Part shown: positions 19,671-29,270 of the stretch, one piece after another
Position numbering within the stretch: position 1 is the first letter of the stretch
How the letters are laid out: each line of letters opens with the position of its first letter
The notes under the pieces: model-generated
Database searches by the model: none
Seen by the model: only the letters and a program-made list of their open reading frames with translations
Told to the model about the DNA's origin: nothing
Position numbers and translations under genes: made by a program
Assembly (NCBI RefSeq): GCF_014748335.1
Contig: NZ_JAAVIY010000010.1
Location: 1-64,000 of the forward strand
Source: Flavobacterium selenitireducens
GTDB taxonomy: Bacteria; Bacteroidota; Bacteroidia; Flavobacteriales; Flavobacteriaceae
Direction of reading: 5' to 3'
Length of the DNA stretch: 64,000 nt

Positions 19671-21236
19671 TCAGTGCAGAATTTTCCAGGAACGCTTGGT
19701 TTTTTCACTTTCAAGCTGCACGATATAGGTTCCTTTCGGGAGTCGGTCGAAGCCTGAAAGCGCGACGCGTCCTGTGTTTTGGGACGATTTTGTCATCAGC
19801 GACCGGCCGGTGACATCGTAAACCGTTACGTCAAATTCCGAAAGGTTGGCCGCTTCCACGGAAAGTGTCGAAGAAACAGGATTCGGGTAAATGCTGACAT
19901 CGGCAGCCGAATGCCCATCTACCGAAAGATTCGGTTCGACGGTGTAACGCACCGCGGTAAAGCCGGCCTGGCCGAAGTTTCCGGTGTCTCCGGTGGCTAA
20001 AATCTTACCGTCGGCGAGCTCGAATATATTCATGAGCATGTCAAGACCCGAAATATCAGTCGTTACCAGGCCGTTGACGCCAAACGAGGTGTCGCGCGTC
20101 CCGTCGGCATTGAGGAACAGCAATCCAAAGTTCTCATATGCGGTACTGTGACGGGTGTAACCGCCCAATACGTATTTCCCGTTGATGCGTCGAATCACAC
20201 CGTTGGCACCGTCGTTGTCGCCTATGGCATAGTTGAAATGGTTCGTTCCGCCGTTTCCGAAGGTGGTGTCCTTGCTTCCGTCGGGATTGAGTCGGCAAAC
20301 CGAAAAAACGTTCGCCTGGCTGTTGACCCACGTCATTCCGGCTACGACGATCTTCCCGTCGTCCTGCACGAATTGGCAATACGGAATATCGGTCTGGCTC
20401 GGAATTCCCAGTATATCGATGCGTGTATTGCCCTGATTGCCGAAGGTGGTGTCGATCGCACCGTTCGCATCGCACTTTACGATCACATAATCGACCCAGG
20501 TCCCGAGGGAGACGATCATATTGGAAGTTGAAAAAACGATACTGCCGTCCGGGAGCTCGTTGATCGGAACCCTGTCGCCGTTCTCGAATTGCGGAAAGGT
20601 TTTGATTCCGTTCACGCCGAATGTCGCATCGAGTGTCATGTCCGCATTGAGCCGGATCAGCGCAAAGGCGTGCTGTACCGCGGCGGGTGCGTATTGTACT
20701 GCGGACAACAGGAATTTGCCGTTTTGCAGCGCGATGATGCCGTAAGCGTTTTCCACAAGGGATGGGCTTCCGATGACGTAAAACCCGTTGTTTCCGTAAG
20801 TGGTGTCGAGCGTGCCATCCTGATTGAGCATCACCAGCACAATATCGTTAAGGTTACCTTGGAAATTGTTGCCAACGCCGAGGATTTTTCCGTTGGGAAG
20901 CTGGATGACCGTCGTGAGCATATTGTCGCGATTGAGCATGTCGTAAACCGCGCGCCCCTGATTTCCAAACGATGTATCGAGGGACCCGTCGGCGTTGAGC
21001 CTCAAAAATGCAAAATCGTGCTTTGCCGTATTGTTGATGTAAACCTGTCCGACGATGATGATCTTTCCGTCCGACTGCAGGCAACTTCCGTAGCCCCAGG
21101 CCGCCGCGTTGGTAGTCGGAGCCATGTCGAAAGTGGCGATGCCGTTGACTCCGAATGTTGGATCGAGCCCGCCGTATTGGGCGGATGTGCTGAAATAGAG
21201 TCCGATAAGAAAAAGCAAAAGCGTAGTTTTTTTCAT
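19671..21236 (-). CDS. T9SS-secreted delta-60 repeat (beta-propeller-like) protein
   Basis: 521 residues. Signal peptide 'LLLFLIGLYFSTSAQ'. About seven delta-60 repeats follow at a spacing of 50-60 residues, each containing 'LNxDGxxDTTFGxxG' and often 'LxDGKIxxxG'. The C-terminal sorting domain starts at 'SIYPNPVSSTLSV' and ends 'TYIVQLESEKTKRSWKILH', a type A T9SS signal. It is therefore a cell-surface or secreted protein of unknown target. It is monocistronic, with its own terminator. Confidence 0.9.
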   Translation of the reverse strand: MKKTTLLLFLIGLYFSTSAQYGGLDPTFGVNGIATFDMAPTTNAAAWGYGSCLQSDGKIIIVGQVYINNTAKHDFAFLRLNADGSLDTSFGNQGRAVYDMLNRDNMLTTVIQLPNGKILGVGNNFQGNLNDIVLVMLNQDGTLDTTYGNNGFYVIGSPSLVENAYGIIALQNGKFLLSAVQYAPAAVQHAFALIRLNADMTLDATFGVNGIKTFPQFENGDRVPINELPDGSIVFSTSNMIVSLGTWVDYVIVKCDANGAIDTTFGNQGNTRIDILGIPSQTDIPYCQFVQDDGKIVVAGMTWVNSQANVFSVCRLNPDGSKDTTFGNGGTNHFNYAIGDNDGANGVIRRINGKYVLGGYTRHSTAYENFGLLFLNADGTRDTSFGVNGLVTTDISGLDMLMNIFELADGKILATGDTGNFGQAGFTAVRYTVEPNLSVDGHSAADVSIYPNPVSSTLSVEAANLSEFDVTVYDVTGRSLMTKSSQNTGRVALSGFDRLPKGTYIVQLESEKTKRSWKILH

Positions 21237-21565
21237 CTGAAGTAGTTTTTATAAAAATATAGGATTTTTCGCTGGCTGGTTCGGCCGTGGAGCAAATGAC
21301 GGTTCCGGATTAGAATTCGAAGAATTGCCCAAAACGCCAGTTTCAATGCTAAACGATTGTTAAAATAGGGCTTTAATCTGAAAATCAGATGGTTTTGTCG
21401 AGTAAACGAACCACCGAAAAACAATTTTCCTAATTTCATCCAAGCGGAATGCCACTACCCGTAATTGAGCTAAAACGAATTGCCGTCCAAACTAGTTTAT
21501 CGAGACATGGAACCTTCGGGTAAAACCGTTTTATGCAGTAACCAAAACATCAAAACAATACGCTT
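21237..21565. other. Intergenic region between two divergent T9SS-cargo genes
   Basis: 329 bp without a plausible gene. It must hold the start signals of both divergent genes, but I find no convincing TAnnTTTG/TTTG pair and no repeat. Confidence 0.5.
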
Positions 21566-23125
21566 ATGAACAAAATTACACTACTTTTCGCCGGTTTGGC
21601 GTTCAATGCTTTATCGGCACAAATCACGTACGAGGCTTCCGATTTCAATCAGGCCGGGGAGGAATTCACGATGAGCAAGGCATCGAATTTCATCGGGATG
21701 AACTTTGCGGCCTCGGGTGCCGGGCACAACTGGAACTATGCGAGCCTTAACGCGGGCTCCCAATCGGAATTTGCCTGGCAGAATCCCAATAACGCCGGAT
21801 ACAAACTCGGCTGGTGTCTGTCGCACTTTTATCTTTTTACGTGCAATTCCCAATTCAATTCCAATTTTACGCACGCCTCGCTTTTGTCCGAAGGGTTTGA
21901 ACTCGAGGAATACGGCGTAAGCAACATTGTCGAACACGCACGCGCCAACAATTCCGGATTTGCCAATCGCATGAGAGGCTTTACCGCTACGATCCAGAAC
22001 ATCCCGCTTCCGGTAACGGTCGATTATGACGATCCTGACGAAATTTATGTGTTCCCGATGAATTACGGAGATAATACGGTAAACACGGGCCACATGGCGT
22101 TCGATCTCAACAGCGTCGGACTGAATTTCCAATACGAACTCGACGTGACGCGGACCAACAACGTAAACGGATGGGGCTCGTTGACCACACCGATGGGCAC
22201 GTTTCCCGAGGTGCTCAAGTTGAAATCCAAAATACAAAAGACGGAAACCATGGTGTTCATGGGCGTGACGATCCCGATCCCGACAACCATGATTTCGTAT
22301 CAATGGTTTGCCAAGGATTACGGCGTTCCGGTGCTCCAGGCCGACGGATTCGAAGTGTTCAGCGTTTTTATCCCGACGTCCGTTACATATCTCGACGAGC
22401 CGATGTGCCTGACGCCAAACGCTTTGTTTTCCTATCTTCCGACGGCAGATTACAACCCGGAAACCCAGTCTGCGAGCGTGACGTTCAGCAACGGAAGCCT
22501 TAATTACGACTCCGTGCTTTGGGATTTCGGAGGCGGCAATACATCATCTGACCTCAATCCGTCGTTTGACTACGACTGTCCGGGCGACTATACGGTTTCC
22601 CTGACTGTGACGAACTCGGTATGCTCGCCCGTACAAACTGCGACGTTTTCGCTTCCGGTCACCATTACCGATTCCCAAAATGCGTTGACAAGCGAGGTGA
22701 CACTCGATTCTAACACCTTGACGGCCGTTCGCGATTTGGCGGGCACGACCTATCAATGGGTCAATTGCGACAATGGAAATGCATTGATCGAAGGTGCGAC
22801 TTCCCAAAGTTTCTCACCGACCCAGGACGGAAATTACGCCTGCATGCTCTCAACAAACGGTTGCGAGAGCCTTTCGCCTTGTATGGAAATGACGCTGCTG
22901 GGCGTGAACCACAATGCCATCTCAGAAGTGCAGCTATACCCGAATCCGACAAGCGGAAAACTCGAACTCAGCGGATCACTTGACATAAAGAGTGTCAGGG
23001 TCTACAATACATTGGGAACATTGGTTTCCGAAAAACTTGACCTTAGCGGACAATCTTCAGGTGTGTATTTCGTGGAAATCACCGCCGGCGAAGGCAAATT
23101 CGTACGCAAAGTGGTCAGGCAATGA
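21566..23125 (+). CDS. T9SS-secreted protein with PKD domain
   Basis: 519 residues. Signal peptide 'LLFAGLAFNALSAQ'. Residues ~20-280 form an unassigned beta-rich domain. About residues 290-370 are a PKD domain ('SVLWDFGGGNTSSDLNPSFDYDCPGDYTVSLTV', given here only as the order of its WDFG.G and Y.V.LTV elements). An Ig-like stretch follows, then the type A sorting domain from 'QLYPNPTSGKLEL' to 'GKFVRKVVRQ'. It is exported to the surface by T9SS. Ligand unknown. Confidence 0.88.
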   Translation: MNKITLLFAGLAFNALSAQITYEASDFNQAGEEFTMSKASNFIGMNFAASGAGHNWNYASLNAGSQSEFAWQNPNNAGYKLGWCLSHFYLFTCNSQFNSNFTHASLLSEGFELEEYGVSNIVEHARANNSGFANRMRGFTATIQNIPLPVTVDYDDPDEIYVFPMNYGDNTVNTGHMAFDLNSVGLNFQYELDVTRTNNVNGWGSLTTPMGTFPEVLKLKSKIQKTETMVFMGVTIPIPTTMISYQWFAKDYGVPVLQADGFEVFSVFIPTSVTYLDEPMCLTPNALFSYLPTADYNPETQSASVTFSNGSLNYDSVLWDFGGGNTSSDLNPSFDYDCPGDYTVSLTVTNSVCSPVQTATFSLPVTITDSQNALTSEVTLDSNTLTAVRDLAGTTYQWVNCDNGNALIEGATSQSFSPTQDGNYACMLSTNGCESLSPCMEMTLLGVNHNAISEVQLYPNPTSGKLELSGSLDIKSVRVYNTLGTLVSEKLDLSGQSSGVYFVEITAGEGKFVRKVVRQ

Positions 23126-23149
23126 TGACATCCATTTAATTTTTTTCTC

Positions 23150-23178
23150 AAGGCCCTCAAAAGAGGGCTTTTTTTTTG
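23150..23178 (+). terminator. Terminator after the PKD protein gene
   Basis: GCCCTC (23153-23158), loop AAAA, GAGGGC (23163-23168), then nine T. Confidence 0.9.
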
Positions 23179-23221
23179 TAACAAAGTTGCGGTTAAGTAT
23201 AAAAAAATTTGTCGCGACGTG

Positions 23222-23232
23222 CGTACTTTTAG
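23222..23232 (+). promoter_or_regulatory. Shared promoter-like motif TACTTTTAG
   Basis: The string GTACTTTTAG occurs 15 bp before the ATG at 23246, with TTTG about 12 bp further up. The same string precedes two other genes in this window (25822-25832 on plus, 29271-29280 on minus). It may be a variant -7 box (TACTTTTA versus TAnnTTTG). Confidence 0.35.
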
Positions 23233-23245
23233 GAAAAGTAACGAT

Positions 23246-24568
23246 ATGATTTCCAGAAATTTACTCGCCACGCTTGTGCTCGTCGCTCCGCTGATGGCAT
23301 GTTCGCAAAAAAAACAAGACAAGGCTGCCGCCAAACCGGACGCCGAAATAAGCGACAACAAACTTCCAGAGCCGTTCGCTTCGAAGTCCGTGACCAATTA
23401 CTCGAACGTCATCGGATGGAAGGAAAACGAGACGCCGAAAGCTCCAGCCGGATTTACCGTCGCCAAATACGCAGGCGGTTTTGAAAATTGTCGATGGATG
23501 TACGAACTTCCCAACGGCGACCTGGTCGTGGCCGAGAGCAATTCAAATTATAGTGTCCCGAAACAGGTCGGAGCCAAGATAATCGGAGCCGGAAAAGCCA
23601 ACAACGTATCCAAAAGCGCCGATCGCATCATCTTGTTGCGCGATGCCGACAAAGACGGAAAGCCCGAGATCCGAGAAACGTTTTTGACCAAAGAGGACGG
23701 GCTCAACCAACCGTTCGGTATGCTCGTGATAGGCGATTGGTTTTACGTGGCCAACACGAATGCGGTAATGCGCTATCCGTACAAGTCGGGTCAGACAAAA
23801 ATCACCGAAAAAGGCCGCAAACTTGTCGATTTGCCGGAAGGTAAGGTCAACCGCCACTGGACGCGCAACATCATCGCGAATGGCGACAACACCAAAATTT
23901 ACATCGCCGTAGGTTCGGCCAGCAACATTGCCGAGGAAGGCTTGGACACCGAAATACTCAGGGCTTCCATCCTCGAAATGAATCCGGACGGATCGGGACT
24001 CAAAGTTTTTGCCTCAGGCCTGCGCAATCCTGTCGGAATGGATTGGGCGCCGGGAAGCAACACGCTCTGGACAGCCGTCAACGAACGGGATGAGCTCGGG
24101 AACGACCTGGTGCCGGATTACCTGACATCGGTCAAAGAAAACGGCTTTTATGGTTGGCCGTATTCATATTGGGGCAAGATCATCGATCCGCGCGTCAAGG
24201 ATTCGAAGCCGGAACTCATCAAGAAATCGATAGCTCCCGAAGTCGACCTAGGCTCGCACACCGCTTCACTCGGATTGGTTTTCAATAAAGGAAACCGTTT
24301 CCCGGCCAAGTACAAAAACGGGGCATTCATCGCACAGCACGGTTCCTGGAACCGGGAACCGCTTTCCGGATACAAAGTTGTTTTCGTACCTTTCAGCAAC
24401 GGGAAACCATCGGGCAAGATGGAAGACTTCCTTACCGGGTTCATCGTCGATCCCGGCGACAACAAAGTAAAAGGGCGACCGGTCGGCGTGACTTTCATTT
24501 CGGATGGCTCGCTGTTAGTCACCGACGATAAGACCGGCAACATCTGGCGGGTGTCCGCATCGAAATAA
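23246..24568 (+). CDS. Sorbosone/PQQ-type sugar dehydrogenase-like lipoprotein
   Basis: 440 residues from the ATG at 23246, which gives a lipoprotein signal (LATLVLVAPLMACSQKK). The rest resembles the soluble glucose/sorbosone dehydrogenase six-bladed propeller: 'GDWFYVANTNAVMRYPY', 'GNRHWTRN'-like 'NRHWTRNIIANGD', 'ASGLRNPVGMDWAPG', 'ENGFYGWPYSYWG' and 'HGSWNREPLSGYKV'. These enzymes oxidise sugars in the periplasm with PQQ; no PQQ synthesis genes are in the window and the substrate is uncertain. The next gene starts 21 bp downstream. Confidence 0.86.
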   Translation: MISRNLLATLVLVAPLMACSQKKQDKAAAKPDAEISDNKLPEPFASKSVTNYSNVIGWKENETPKAPAGFTVAKYAGGFENCRWMYELPNGDLVVAESNSNYSVPKQVGAKIIGAGKANNVSKSADRIILLRDADKDGKPEIRETFLTKEDGLNQPFGMLVIGDWFYVANTNAVMRYPYKSGQTKITEKGRKLVDLPEGKVNRHWTRNIIANGDNTKIYIAVGSASNIAEEGLDTEILRASILEMNPDGSGLKVFASGLRNPVGMDWAPGSNTLWTAVNERDELGNDLVPDYLTSVKENGFYGWPYSYWGKIIDPRVKDSKPELIKKSIAPEVDLGSHTASLGLVFNKGNRFPAKYKNGAFIAQHGSWNREPLSGYKVVFVPFSNGKPSGKMEDFLTGFIVDPGDNKVKGRPVGVTFISDGSLLVTDDKTGNIWRVSASK

Positions 24569-24589
24569 TCCAATAAAAACAAACTCAAT

Positions 24590-25042
24590 ATGGAACGCAA
24601 AACCTTTAAAACTACGATTGACGCCACACGGCAGAAAGTCTGGGATACGTTATGGGGAACGGAAACCTATCCGAAATGGACATCGGCATTCGCGCCGGGA
24701 TCAAAAGTCGAAACCGATTGGCAACTGGGCAGCAGGGCATTGTTCCTTGACGTGAACGGAGACGGGATGATCTCCGAAATCGCCCAAAAAAGAGAACCTG
24801 AATTTCTGTCGTTCCGCCACATCGGCGAAATCATGGACGGGAAGGAAGATACCGAAAGCGATAAAGTCAAGGCTTGGGCGGGATCGACCGAAGATTACAC
24901 GCTGACTGAAATTGACGGGCAAACCGAGGTCAGCGTGGAGATGGACGTCGATGGCGAATATGCCGAATTTTTCGAGAAAACCTGGCCACGCGCCCTTGAC
25001 CATCTAAAAAGCCTTTCGGAAGAAAAAGGGTCCGGCCATTAA
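24590..25042 (+). CDS. SRPBCC/START-like domain protein (AHSA1-type)
   Basis: 150 residues forming one SRPBCC fold: N-terminal 'FKTTIDATRQKVWDTLWGTETYPKWTSAFAPG', a central 'FLSFRHIGEI' and the long C-terminal helix 'FEKTWPRALDHLKSLSEE'. The fold makes a hydrophobic ligand-binding cavity; family members are polyketide-cyclase-like or stress-related, and the ligand cannot be deduced. It is 21 bp downstream of the dehydrogenase gene and followed by a terminator. Confidence 0.85.
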   Translation: MERKTFKTTIDATRQKVWDTLWGTETYPKWTSAFAPGSKVETDWQLGSRALFLDVNGDGMISEIAQKREPEFLSFRHIGEIMDGKEDTESDKVKAWAGSTEDYTLTEIDGQTEVSVEMDVDGEYAEFFEKTWPRALDHLKSLSEEKGSGH

Positions 25043-25128
25043 AGGCGCATTCATTCCGATGTCGAGTCAATTGGTTCGAGCTTCGTCTGATTTGGGCGAA
25101 CCGGAATTGCAATTAAATTCAACCAGTC

Positions 25129-25159
25129 ACGCTTCCCGTTTCCAGGAGGCGTTTTTTTT
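25129..25159 (+). terminator. Terminator after the SRPBCC gene
   Basis: Stem ACGCTTCC (25129-25136) / GGAGGCGT (25145-25152), one G-T wobble, then eight T. Confidence 0.8.
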
Positions 25160-25712
25160 ATGACTTGAGTAATTTTTCAATCCTGACGTACCCGATGTGG
25201 AGCTCGTCTTCGGCCGGTTCATCCGCTCTGGTAAAACGCAGCGAAAAACGTTGTTTGCTCTCGGGAGAAAGAATGTCGGAAACGCGGAAAATGTCGTCAA
25301 CGTCAATTCCGTATTTGTCGTCTATGTGGGATTCGGCTCCCTTGAAACCGAAATGTTTGTAGAACGCGGTCGATTTGGCGACTTTCGATGCGGTGGCCAT
25401 CGTATCGGCAACGGCCAGCACCTTATAGTGGTATTCTTCAAATTCCCCTTTTCGATAACCGCCGAGGTTGATGAAAAAAAGATGTTGCTGGGATTCGGCC
25501 GGTTCGCGTTCGATTACTTCGACTTTAAACCCGTCGACAGCCGTGACCTCGCGCCAGGCATCGATATGGAGCTGAGTATCCGGCCAGAACGCTTTCATTT
25601 GAGGAACCAATTCTTTCAATGAAACCGCAATGCCGAAGAAAATGTCGTGCTGTTCGGTAAGCCGGCCTTTGGGAGTAGCACCGAGCATCACCATGAAGAG
25701 TTTTTCGTCCAT
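25158..25712 (-). CDS. DUF1543-family protein
   Basis: 184 residues from the ATG at 25712 (MDEKLFMVMLGATPKGRLTEQHD); an upstream extension to 25781 lacks conservation character. Two repeats of the DUF1543 type are visible: 'LFMVMLGATPKGRLTEQHDIFF' and 'LFFINLGGYRKGEFEEYHYK', each with an 'L..LG....G...E.H' core. Soluble; function unknown. Convergent with the SRPBCC gene. Confidence 0.85.
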   Translation of the reverse strand: MDEKLFMVMLGATPKGRLTEQHDIFFGIAVSLKELVPQMKAFWPDTQLHIDAWREVTAVDGFKVEVIEREPAESQQHLFFINLGGYRKGEFEEYHYKVLAVADTMATASKVAKSTAFYKHFGFKGAESHIDDKYGIDVDDIFRVSDILSPESKQRFSLRFTRADEPAEDELHIGYVRIEKLLKS

Positions 25713-25821
25713 CTCACAAAGATAGCGAATTCGGTTTTTTCGAGGTTTGCAAGTGTGCGTAAACGGCTCTAAAATTATCAAACCTATAACATTTTATTTT
25801 TTGGTACGGTTTGTGAAACGC

Positions 25822-25832
25822 GTACTTTTAGA
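25822..25832 (+). promoter_or_regulatory. Shared promoter-like motif TACTTTTAG
   Basis: GCGTACTTTTAG lies about 30 bp before the ATG of the collagen-like lipoprotein gene, preceded by GGTTTGTG. Same motif as upstream of the genes at 23246 and 29242. Confidence 0.35.
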
Positions 25833-25861
25833 AACAATCGATAACCATAAATTTAAAAATC

Positions 25862-26389
25862 ATGAAAAAGTTACTTTACCTCTTCGCTCTCGCAGGAGTG
25901 ACCGCTTTAACTGGTTGCGAAGGCGACCCGGGCCCGGCTGGCGCCCCTGGAGAAGAAGCCTTCGTTTACGAAATTACCAATGTGAATTTTACGCCTGCTG
26001 GCGATTTTGGCGTGTTCTTTGACTTTCCGGATAGTTTTCTAGCTTCAGATCACGTTCTTGTTTACCGACTCGCCAACGTCGTCAACCAGGAAGATGTCTG
26101 GAAGCCGCTTCCGGAGACGTTCTACTTTGACGACGGGACGCTTGATTTCATGTACGGATTTGACCATACGCAATTCGACGTAAACGTTTATATGGAAGGA
26201 TTTGACCTTGCAGGCGTTTCTCCCGATTTTCGTTCCAACCAGGTTTTCCGGGTTGTGGTGATTCCCGGGCAATTTGCCAAGTCTGCGGTCAAAGTAGACC
26301 TGAACGATTACAAGGCCGTTATTAAAGCCTACGGAATCGACGAAAGCAAAATTATTGAATTGGAAGCCAAAGCGAAAGCTAAAAAGTAA
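25862..26389 (+). CDS. Lipoprotein with collagen-like linker
   Basis: 175 residues. The signal 'LFALAGVTALTGCEGDPG' has a lipobox Cys, followed by a short collagen-like run (GDPGPAGAPGE) that may act as a spacer from the membrane. The body is beta-rich and of unknown function, ending in a lysine/alanine-rich helix (KIIELEAKAKAKK). This layout is widespread in Flavobacteriaceae. Stand-alone transcription unit with a terminator. Confidence 0.75.
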   Translation: MKKLLYLFALAGVTALTGCEGDPGPAGAPGEEAFVYEITNVNFTPAGDFGVFFDFPDSFLASDHVLVYRLANVVNQEDVWKPLPETFYFDDGTLDFMYGFDHTQFDVNVYMEGFDLAGVSPDFRSNQVFRVVVIPGQFAKSAVKVDLNDYKAVIKAYGIDESKIIELEAKAKAKK

Positions 26390-26403
26390 TAACAAGTCAG
26401 ACA

Positions 26404-26436
26404 AAAAAAAGAGAGCCGTTAAAGCTCTCTTTTTTT
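26404..26436. terminator. Bidirectional terminator
   Basis: Perfect stem AAAGAGAGC (26408-26416) / GCTCTCTTT (26424-26432) flanked by A-run and T-run. It serves the lipoprotein gene on plus and the glycosyltransferase gene on minus. Confidence 0.9.
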
Positions 26437-26438
26437 AT

Positions 26439-28811
26439 TTAGTTGACGGCCAACTTTTCTTTGTACGAACGCGATTTCCGTCGGTGGTACAATTGGTTTT
26501 CGTTGCCGAAGTACTTGTCGATCATCATGCGTGCCATCAGATAGCTCACGGTAGATTCGGCTCCCTGGTTGAGGTTGACGTTGTGCTCCTCGAGCCCGTC
26601 GAAGCAGCCGCCTGTACATGGATTGTAAATGGTCTGTTGCAAGTGGTTGTTTCCGAGGAACCAATTGAAGGCCATTTCCATTTTGACAAGATATTTGCGG
26701 TCTTTGAAAATGTCGTGGAATTTGCGCAAAGCGATGACCGTATACGCGACATCTATTGGCTGTTCGCCATATTCTTCGCAAATTTCCCCTTTCATCATCC
26801 AGCTTCGGTTCGAGATCACTTTGATGCCATCTTCGCAGAATGTCTTGTCCAAAAGGAAATCAAATGACTTTTTGGCAACATCCTTATAAACATCGTTTCG
26901 CGTTACAGAATAGGCGCAAAGCAAAGCTTCGGGAAGCACGCTGTTCGCATAGGTAAGATATCCTTCGAACCATGCCCAGTCTGAAGAGGCTGAGTGGTGG
27001 TACAGTTTTACCAAGCGGTTCGCGAGCAGACCAACGATTGCCACGGTATCCTCATTTTTGACCGATCGGTTGTAATAGTACAACCCTTTGATCATGAAGG
27101 CCATCGAACGCGGCGAATGCGTCTTGTGGGCGCACAGAATCGCACGCTCGAAAATCGCCGTGGCTTTTGCAATGTAATCGGCAGGCATGATCTTGGCCTG
27201 GGAAATCAGGTAACCCAATGCCCACAATGCGCGGCCGGTAGAATCTTCAAGATTTTCGTTGAAGTTTTGCTCCGTAATGTTTTTGTTTGCATCGACGTAA
27301 TTGATGAATAAATCATCCGGACGCTCACAATAGGCAATATAATCGAGGTAAATTCCTATATATTTCAGGTCGGACGAATCGCGTCTGAACTTGTAATGCT
27401 GACAAAGCGCGATCATGGCGCGGGCATTGTCGTCAATCGTATATCCTGTGTGGATGTCGGGTTGATTGAGTTTAGAGAATTGTACCATACCGAAACCGGT
27501 GGTCATTTTCTTGATGTGCTCCAGATTGATTTTCGGATTTCGGTAATGCAATTCCATTTCGTCTTTCGAAATTTTCTGCAGAAATTTGGCATGTTTCACG
27601 GCGGAATTTTCCCAAGCCGTTCCCGTAATTTTGTGCAATCCGTTCGAAATCATTTCCTGTCGTAGTTCCACGTCAAAAATCAGACGGTTTACGGCTTCGG
27701 CCAACTGTTCGGAGTTTCCGAAATCGAACACAAGTCCAGCGTTGTCCGACAAAAATTCTTTTGCATGCGGGATCGGAGTCGAAACTACCGGACAGCCTGA
27801 ACTCAAGGCATACGAAAACGTTCCGCTTACCGCTTGGTTAGGGTCTTTCGAGGTAAATAGATAAATATCGGTTAGCTGGAGGTATTCAAGCAACGTTTCA
27901 AGCGGAAGGTATTCGTTGACGAACCTCACGTTGTTTTCGAGTTTCAGGTCGACGATTTTCTGCTCGAGGAATTCCCGGTATCGTTCGCCTTCGCTGAGCA
28001 CTACCGTTGGATGCGTTTTACCGATGATGAGAAATAGCACATCAGGAGTTGTTTTGGCGATAGTCGGCAGGGCGTCAAGCGTAGTCTCTATGCTTTTTCC
28101 AGAACTCAGCAATCCGAAAGTGGAAAGCACCGTGCGTTCGCCAATTGCATATTTTTCTTTGAGCATCGCCTTGTCGAGGTGGGGAACAAGGTGCGTTCCA
28201 TGGGCGATTACGGTAATTTTTTCACGGGCAATCACGTAATCGCGGACGAGAATTTCGGCGGCATCGTCGGTCATGACGATGATGCCGTCGACCGTATCGA
28301 GAATATGTTGGACATTTGCCTTGAATGCATCATCCGGTCGCGGTAAAACGGTGTGGAATACGACGGCTACCGGTTTTTTGACGTCGGTCAGGAATTTGTT
28401 GAAAGCCGGAACATTATCGGCAAACAAACCGAATTCGTGCTGAATGAGCGTCACTTTAATATTGTCGTCGGAATTGATCTGGGCGACCAAATCTGCATAG
28501 GACTGCTCGTTGGACGTATTGAGGACAAATTTGACTTTCGGGTCGTTGTAGGTATGTTGCTCCTTATTAGTTTCCAAAGCACACACCTTGAGATCGAAAG
28601 AATAGACGAACTGCTTCTCCATTGCCTGGATAAGGTCTTCAGAATACGTAGCGATACCACATTGTCGCGGCGGGAACGTCGTCAGGAATAGGATTTCAGG
28701 CAGTGCATCATCTTTTTTGGACTTTTTGCTGTCCAAAAAGAAATCCTGGGGCAAATAGAAAGGGAACTTGCTGTTGTTCCCTGTTTTGTTGTGCATATTC
28801 GAATTTTCCAT
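26439..28811 (-). CDS. GT4 glycosyltransferase fused to an (alpha/alpha) toroid domain
   Basis: 790 residues. Residues ~35-425 are a GT4-type retaining glycosyltransferase: 'ILFLTTFPPRQCGIATYSEDL', 'VTLIQHEFGLFAD', 'STFGLLSSGKSIETTLDALP' and the donor-binding 'TFSYALSSGCPVVSTPIPHAKE'. Residues ~445-775 form a helical toroid-like domain (TGYTIDDNARAMIALC, DSTGRALWALGYLIS, PEALLCAYSVT, QPIDVAYTVIALRKFHDIF) of the kind seen in glycosidases and in proteins next to mannan/GH130 genes. It has no signal peptide and should be cytoplasmic. It may build and trim a mannose-type or similar glycan; substrate not deducible. Confidence 0.82.
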   Translation of the reverse strand: MENSNMHNKTGNNSKFPFYLPQDFFLDSKKSKKDDALPEILFLTTFPPRQCGIATYSEDLIQAMEKQFVYSFDLKVCALETNKEQHTYNDPKVKFVLNTSNEQSYADLVAQINSDDNIKVTLIQHEFGLFADNVPAFNKFLTDVKKPVAVVFHTVLPRPDDAFKANVQHILDTVDGIIVMTDDAAEILVRDYVIAREKITVIAHGTHLVPHLDKAMLKEKYAIGERTVLSTFGLLSSGKSIETTLDALPTIAKTTPDVLFLIIGKTHPTVVLSEGERYREFLEQKIVDLKLENNVRFVNEYLPLETLLEYLQLTDIYLFTSKDPNQAVSGTFSYALSSGCPVVSTPIPHAKEFLSDNAGLVFDFGNSEQLAEAVNRLIFDVELRQEMISNGLHKITGTAWENSAVKHAKFLQKISKDEMELHYRNPKINLEHIKKMTTGFGMVQFSKLNQPDIHTGYTIDDNARAMIALCQHYKFRRDSSDLKYIGIYLDYIAYCERPDDLFINYVDANKNITEQNFNENLEDSTGRALWALGYLISQAKIMPADYIAKATAIFERAILCAHKTHSPRSMAFMIKGLYYYNRSVKNEDTVAIVGLLANRLVKLYHHSASSDWAWFEGYLTYANSVLPEALLCAYSVTRNDVYKDVAKKSFDFLLDKTFCEDGIKVISNRSWMMKGEICEEYGEQPIDVAYTVIALRKFHDIFKDRKYLVKMEMAFNWFLGNNHLQQTIYNPCTGGCFDGLEEHNVNLNQGAESTVSYLMARMMIDKYFGNENQLYHRRKSRSYKEKLAVN

Positions 28812-28972
28812 GGCTGTGTACGGTGTGTTGTTATAGTTGTGTCCCTGGTTGTATTTTCGTACAATTTCAGGTTTTCAAATTTCTTGTAAATACCATGAAT
28901 CCCATTATACAATCGTTTGGTTTCGTTGCATAATTATGTGTGAAAAAAAAGCGACCCGAAAGTCGCTTAAAT

Positions 28973-29242
28973 CTATAAATTGGCGCCAGCCTTGTTGGCC
29001 CACTGAGAGGCCCGTTCTTTTGCCTTGTTGGCGAAATCTTCTCCATCTCCGACGATCTGGGCGTATTCCTTTTTCGCTTTTTTCTCGAGCTTGTTGAGTT
29101 TCGACCTGAACTTATCGGAGTAATCTTCGACGGTTCCCTTGATTTTCGCTTTTTTGGATCGGTTGCGATATGCGATGATGCCCGCGGCTGTCAGTGCGGC
29201 GACTCCTATCGCGACACCTGCAATAATTGCTTTCTTATTCAT
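28973..29242 (-). CDS. YtxH-like single-pass membrane protein
   Basis: 89 residues from the ATG at 29242. One N-terminal membrane helix (AIIAGVAIGVAALTAAGIIAY) is followed by a positively charged stretch (RNRSKKAKIK) and an amphipathic, lysine-rich helix (SKLNKLEKKAKKEYAQ). This matches YtxH/stress-type small membrane proteins. A shared TACTTTTAG motif sits about 30 bp upstream on the minus strand. Confidence 0.75.
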   Translation of the reverse strand: MNKKAIIAGVAIGVAALTAAGIIAYRNRSKKAKIKGTVEDYSDKFRSKLNKLEKKAKKEYAQIVGDGEDFANKAKERASQWANKAGANL

Positions 29243-29270
29243 GACTATGTTATTTAGTGGTGTTATTTCC

